Assembly (NCBI GenBank): GCA_031081585.1
Contig: JAVHLY010000026.1
Coordinates: 1-43,564, forward strand
DNA from: Armatimonadota bacterium
GTDB taxonomy: Bacteria > Sysuimicrobiota > Sysuimicrobiia > Sysuimicrobiales > Humicultoraceae
DNA length: 43,564 nt
Reading direction: 5' to 3'
In this document: positions 40,251 to 43,564 of the stretch, piece after piece
Layout: each line of letters starts with the position of its first letter
How positions within the stretch are numbered: position 1 is the first letter of the stretch
Translations under genes and position numbers: made by a program
Notes under the pieces: model-generated
What the model saw: only the letters and a program-made list of their open reading frames with translations
Databases searched by the model: none
What the model was told of the DNA's origin: nothing

Positions 40251-42236
40251 ATGCCTGCCCGCATGACCCAGGTCTCTCAGACGCGCGCCGCTCAGGCCAT
40301 GGTCGGCCGGGAAGCCGAACTCCGCAGGCTCGCGCAGCTCCTTGGGAAGGACGCCCGAGGGTATATCGTCCACCTGCACGGCATCGCCGGCGTGGGGAAG
40401 TCCGCACTGTTGGTGGCCTTCGCTGCCAGGGCCAGACGGGCGGGTGCCGCGGTGGTCGCGCTCGACTGCAGGGTGATCGAACCCACGGAGCGTGGCTTCC
40501 TCCAGGAGGTGGGGCGGGCCCTGGGCGGTCGAACGCGCACGGTGGCTCAGGCCGCGGCGCGTCTCGGCCGTCTGGCACCCGTCGTGATCGTGACGCTGGA
40601 CAACTACGAGGTGTTCCGTCTGATGGACACCTGGCTGCGGCAGGTGTTCGTGGTGTCATTGCCCACCAACGTCCGCCTGATCCTGTCCGGGCGCCAGCCG
40701 CCGGTCGCCGCCTGGCTCGCCTCGTCCGAACTCGAGGGTCTGGTTGATGTGCTGCCCGTTGGCCCCCTTCCCCAGGGGGCAGCTCTCGAACTCCTGATCC
40801 GCTCGGGCGTTTCGCCGACCATGGGCCGGCGTCTGCTCCCGCTCGTCCGTGGACACCCACTCGCCATCAAGCTGGCGGCCAGGGCCGTCGCAGAACGGCC
40901 GGATCTGGGCACCGAGGATCTCGCTGCTCATCGCGTCGTGGAGGAACTGACGCGCGTCTACCTCGCCGACGTGTCCGATGCGGTGACGCGACAGGCGTTG
41001 GCGGCGTCCTCGGTTGTCCGGCGCACGACGCTCACGCTCCTTCGGGCTCTCCTCCCTGACGTGGATCCGCACAGCGCCCTCGAGCGCCTTCAGGCGCTGC
41101 CCTTCGTCGAGATGCGGCATGACGGATTGGTCGTGCACGAAACGGTTCAGGAGGCCATCTCGAGCCTTTTGCGGTCCACTGATCCCGAGCGGCACCGGCA
41201 GTACCGGAAGGCGGCGTGGCGTCAGCTCCGTCAGGAGGCGAGCGGCGCGGCGGCCGCGGACCTGTGGCGCTATACCGCCGACATGCTCTACCTGGTCGAA
41301 AACCCGCTCGTCCGGGAGGCGTTCTTCCCCACCGAGGCGCAGCCGCTCGCCGTCGAACCGGCCAGGCAGGAGGACGCCTCGGCCATCCGCCAGATCTTCC
41401 AGCGGCACGAGCCACCGGAGGCCGCGGCACTGCTTGAGGCCTGGTGGAGGCGCCTGCCCTCGGCCTTCTCCGTGATCAGGGACCGGGACGGGACGATCAT
41501 CGCCTTCTACTGCCTCCTCGACGTCAACGCGATAGCGCCGCCGCTCCTTCGGGACGATCCGGTGGTCCAGAAGTGGTGGAGGCATCTCCAGGATCACCCG
41601 ATCCCTCGAGGGCAGACGGTGATTGGGCTGCGGCAGTTCCTCGACCTGGAACATGGCAGTGGTCCCTCCGTGTCCCGGTCCGCCTGCTGGCTGGATGTGA
41701 AGCGCACGTATATGGCGCTGCGACCTCATCTGCGCCGGGTGTACGCTGCGGGGCCAGTCCTGCCTTCCCTGGGGCCGGTCCTCGAAACCCTGGGGTTCCG
41801 CGCGCTGCCCGTGCCTGGGGCGGGACCAGCGTTCGCTGTGGCACCGCAGCTCGATCCCAGCAATCTGGTGTTGGATTTCGGCCCCGGGTCGGTCGATAGC
41901 TGGCTGGCCGGCCTCGTGGCGGCAGAGACGGGCATCGACAGGGGACCGGCCCTTGACGAAAGGGCCCGGGAACTGACCCTGGACGGCCGGCAGATTCGCC
42001 TGACACAGCTGGAGTTCGGGGTGCTGAAGGCCCTCCTGGACGCCGAGGGCAGGACGGTGTCCCGGGCCGAGCTGCTGGAGGAGGTCTGGGGATACAAGTT
42101 CAGCAGGGGAAGCAACGTCGTCGACGCGGTCGTCTGTGCACTTCGCCGCAAGCTGGGCACCCGCGGCGAGGTCATCGAGGCCGTCCGCGGCGTCGGGTAC
42201 CGGCTCAGACGGGACTGGCGTCACCTGCTCGCTTGA
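40251..42236 (+). CDS. STAND ATPase with GNAT-like middle and OmpR-type winged helix
   Basis: A 661-residue cytosolic regulator. AMVGREAELRRLAQLL leads into Walker A GIAGVGKS (44-51), and VIVTLDNYEVF forms a Walker B-like strand. A helical region follows. Around 365-540 a segment including LAVEPARQEDASAIRQIF, AFSVIRDRDGTIIAFYCLL and FGFRALP-like ends has the order of GNAT acetyltransferase strands, though substrate residues are not clear. The last 85 residues (577-661) are a Trans_reg_C winged helix: LTQLEFGVLKALLDAEGRTV, VSRAELLEEVWGYKF, DAVVCALRRKLG and AVRGVGYRLR. It may sense a ligand and control the two small genes after it. The start is uncertain; ATG at 40263 is an alternative. Confidence 0.85.
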   Translation: MPARMTQVSQTRAAQAMVGREAELRRLAQLLGKDARGYIVHLHGIAGVGKSALLVAFAARARRAGAAVVALDCRVIEPTERGFLQEVGRALGGRTRTVAQAAARLGRLAPVVIVTLDNYEVFRLMDTWLRQVFVVSLPTNVRLILSGRQPPVAAWLASSELEGLVDVLPVGPLPQGAALELLIRSGVSPTMGRRLLPLVRGHPLAIKLAARAVAERPDLGTEDLAAHRVVEELTRVYLADVSDAVTRQALAASSVVRRTTLTLLRALLPDVDPHSALERLQALPFVEMRHDGLVVHETVQEAISSLLRSTDPERHRQYRKAAWRQLRQEASGAAAADLWRYTADMLYLVENPLVREAFFPTEAQPLAVEPARQEDASAIRQIFQRHEPPEAAALLEAWWRRLPSAFSVIRDRDGTIIAFYCLLDVNAIAPPLLRDDPVVQKWWRHLQDHPIPRGQTVIGLRQFLDLEHGSGPSVSRSACWLDVKRTYMALRPHLRRVYAAGPVLPSLGPVLETLGFRALPVPGAGPAFAVAPQLDPSNLVLDFGPGSVDSWLAGLVAAETGIDRGPALDERARELTLDGRQIRLTQLEFGVLKALLDAEGRTVSRAELLEEVWGYKFSRGSNVVDAVVCALRRKLGTRGEVIEAVRGVGYRLRRDWRHLLA

Positions 42237-42372
42237 TCGCCCGCGGGCCACTCCGTCCGCCCGCAGTTCTCACCAGCATCTCATCGAAACCTCACTCAAC
42301 TGGGGACTCCCCGGCGTACGCTCTCGCTGTCCGACCGCAGGGTCGAGGACGCACCCGGGCGGGGTGGGAAGG

Positions 42373-42759
42373 GTGTCGCGAGATCCCAGAACAGTCGTCC
42401 AGCACTTTCTCGACGAGATCCTGAACGGGAAGGACCTCGACGCCGCCAACGAGCTGATCAGCAGCCCCATCCTCAGGCATCGGGTGATGGCGTTCCTCCA
42501 GGCCTTCCCAGACCTCGAGGTCACGCCCACCCTGCTCGTGACGGAGGCCAACATCGTTGGGGCGCGCCTGCTCGCCCGCGGAACACACCATGGGCTGTTT
42601 CAGGGCGTGCCCCCCACCGGGAAGCGGTGGACGGCCACCTGCTGCGGTTTCTACCACGTCCAGGGCCAACAGATCGTCGAGTCCTGGGTCAACTGGGATC
42701 TGCTGGCCATTCTGGAACAGATCGGCGGGATCCGCCGCGCTCCCGCTGCCAGCGCGTGA
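42373..42759 (+). CDS. SnoaL/NTF2-like protein
   Basis: A 128-residue NTF2-like protein: VVQHFLDEILNGKDLDAANE at the start, FLQAFPDLEVTPTLL in the middle, and RGTHHGLFQGVPPTGKRW, the ester-cyclase type loop. It is related in fold to the protein at 31475 but not closely. GTG at 42373 has GGAAGG just upstream; the frame is open further back without start support. It is likely controlled by the STAND regulator. Confidence 0.85.
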   Translation: MSRDPRTVVQHFLDEILNGKDLDAANELISSPILRHRVMAFLQAFPDLEVTPTLLVTEANIVGARLLARGTHHGLFQGVPPTGKRWTATCCGFYHVQGQQIVESWVNWDLLAILEQIGGIRRAPAASA

Positions 42760-42795
42760 GGAAACCGCCGAAATCGGGGCAAAGGGGGGTAGAGC

Positions 42796-43221
42796 ATGAG
42801 AACCAACATCAGGCTCGGACTGGTGGGACTGGTAATGACGTCCATTTTCGTCCTGGGCCCCGGCGCGGGGGCTCAGCAAGGGTTCAAATCCTCGCTGGTG
42901 CTTCAGACAACGACCACCTCCATCGGGCAGCCGATCCTTTTCCCTCTCTTCCGGAACGAGGTGAGGGCGTTCCTCATCGAACTCGCGCCCGGAGGGGAGG
43001 TCGGCCGGCACCGCCATCCCGTCCCCACCTTTGTCTACGTCCTCGAAGGGACGTTCACGGTGGAGACGGACGGCCATCCACCCAGGCAGTACCAGGCCGG
43101 ACAGGGGTACGTAGAAGCCATGGGCACCTGGCACAACGGCCTGAACCGGGGCACGACGCCTGTGAAGTTCCTGGTGGTCTACGCGGCCGAAGAAGGCAGG
43201 CCGACGGCCGTTCGTCCGTAG
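42796..43221 (+). CDS. secreted single-domain cupin protein
   Basis: A 141-residue exported protein. A signal peptide (1-26) ends at GAGAQQ. A cupin_2 core follows: GEVGRHRHPVPTFVYVLEG supplies His-x-His, and a later GTWHNGLNRG supplies the last metal His. The function may be metal-dependent sequestration or oxidation of a small molecule. It follows the NTF2-like gene by 36 bases and may be cotranscribed. Confidence 0.9.
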   Translation: MRTNIRLGLVGLVMTSIFVLGPGAGAQQGFKSSLVLQTTTTSIGQPILFPLFRNEVRAFLIELAPGGEVGRHRHPVPTFVYVLEGTFTVETDGHPPRQYQAGQGYVEAMGTWHNGLNRGTTPVKFLVVYAAEEGRPTAVRP

Positions 43222-43227
43222 ACGTCC

Positions 43228-43564
43228 ATGGCGGGGCGCCGCAAGCGACGTATCGGCTTCGACGTCGCTGAGGCTCACGTCACCGGACCGGGGGGCGGTG
43301 AGGGGGACGAGGGTGCCCTGAGGGCGCGGATTGCGCGCCTCGAGCGTCTGCTGGTCGACCCGGCAAGCGTGGTCCGTCGGCTCCCTCAATCCCCCGCCTG
43401 CCCCCGGGCCTGTTTCATCGTGCTGCCCCCAGCGGGCGGGGCAAAGGGATGGCACCCGGGAGCCAGCCGGAGCAGGTGCGGGCAGCAATTTTCCACGGGC
43501 TGTCCGCATCTCGTTGGCATGGGCGTCGTGCTGCCTGCGGTGGTGACAAAGAGACCGGGGGCAG
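43228..43564 (+). other. open frame running off the window end; coding status unsure
   Basis: From ATG at 43228 a frame stays open to the last base, 112 codons. The first 50 residues look protein-like, with a coiled-coil stretch LRARIARLERLL, but the remainder is Pro/Cys/Gly-rich and atypical. No Shine-Dalgarno is visible. It may be a true gene start followed by a frame change, or noise in GC-rich DNA. Nothing else is seen in this 343-base stretch. Confidence 0.3.

Overview
The window is very GC-rich bacterial DNA with a wedge of somewhat less GC-rich sequence on the right. It uses many GTG starts and 4-base stop/start overlaps, and it mixes Shine-Dalgarno leaders with leaderless-looking promoters. 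A small secreted beta-barrel-like protein ending in Phe hints at an outer membrane. The gene mix suggests an uncultivated, perhaps thermophilic lineage such as Sysuimicrobiota (CSP1-3), Armatimonadota or Chloroflexota. That is inference; there is no rRNA or other decisive marker.

Left block (1-9.2 kb, mostly minus strand): an unknown protein, a secreted beta-rich protein on the plus strand, a class III cyclase/NB-ARC-type ATPase/helical-repeat protein, a cold-shock protein, then the most interesting locus. This is a three-gene, translationally coupled operon encoding a bacterial gasdermin (bGSDM, 266 aa, with the acylation-type Cys at position 3), a tiny two-helix membrane protein, and a membrane-anchored calcineurin-like phosphoesterase. 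No protease, the usual bGSDM partner, is in the window. A Ski2-like helicase lies just upstream of the operon.

9.2-13.1 kb: an orphan Phd-type antitoxin divergent from the helicase, L-glutamate gamma-semialdehyde dehydrogenase, tRNA-Ser(TGA), a PP-loop ATPase with a CxxC, and an Hsp20 gene whose leader can form competing hairpins and carries a duplicated Shine-Dalgarno.

13.3-27.6 kb (plus): a long sugar/amino-sugar cluster. It encodes a solute-binding protein, a GH20 beta-hexosaminidase-like enzyme, an esterase, two permeases, a DUF4127-GrpB fusion, an HD hydrolase of SpoT type, an FAD oxidoreductase, serine hydroxymethyltransferase, an unknown probable TIM-barrel protein, a GHMP kinase and a stand-alone CoaB-like protein. 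The genes are tightly packed and suggest uptake and breakdown of a complex glycan-derived substrate; the substrate is unknown. tRNA-Gly(CCC) follows.

27.9-40.1 kb (plus): a DeoR-regulated catabolic cluster of visibly different composition. It encodes a luciferase-like flavin monooxygenase, a family 5 substrate-binding protein with DppB/DppC permeases, an NTF2-like protein, an alpha/beta hydrolase, an IF-2B-like protein, a BtpA/SgcQ protein, an FGGY kinase, an SDR and an M29 aminopeptidase. Neither ABC importer has an ATPase gene here. The right end (40.2-43.2 kb) holds a STAND ATPase with an OmpR-type winged helix, an NTF2-like protein and a secreted cupin.
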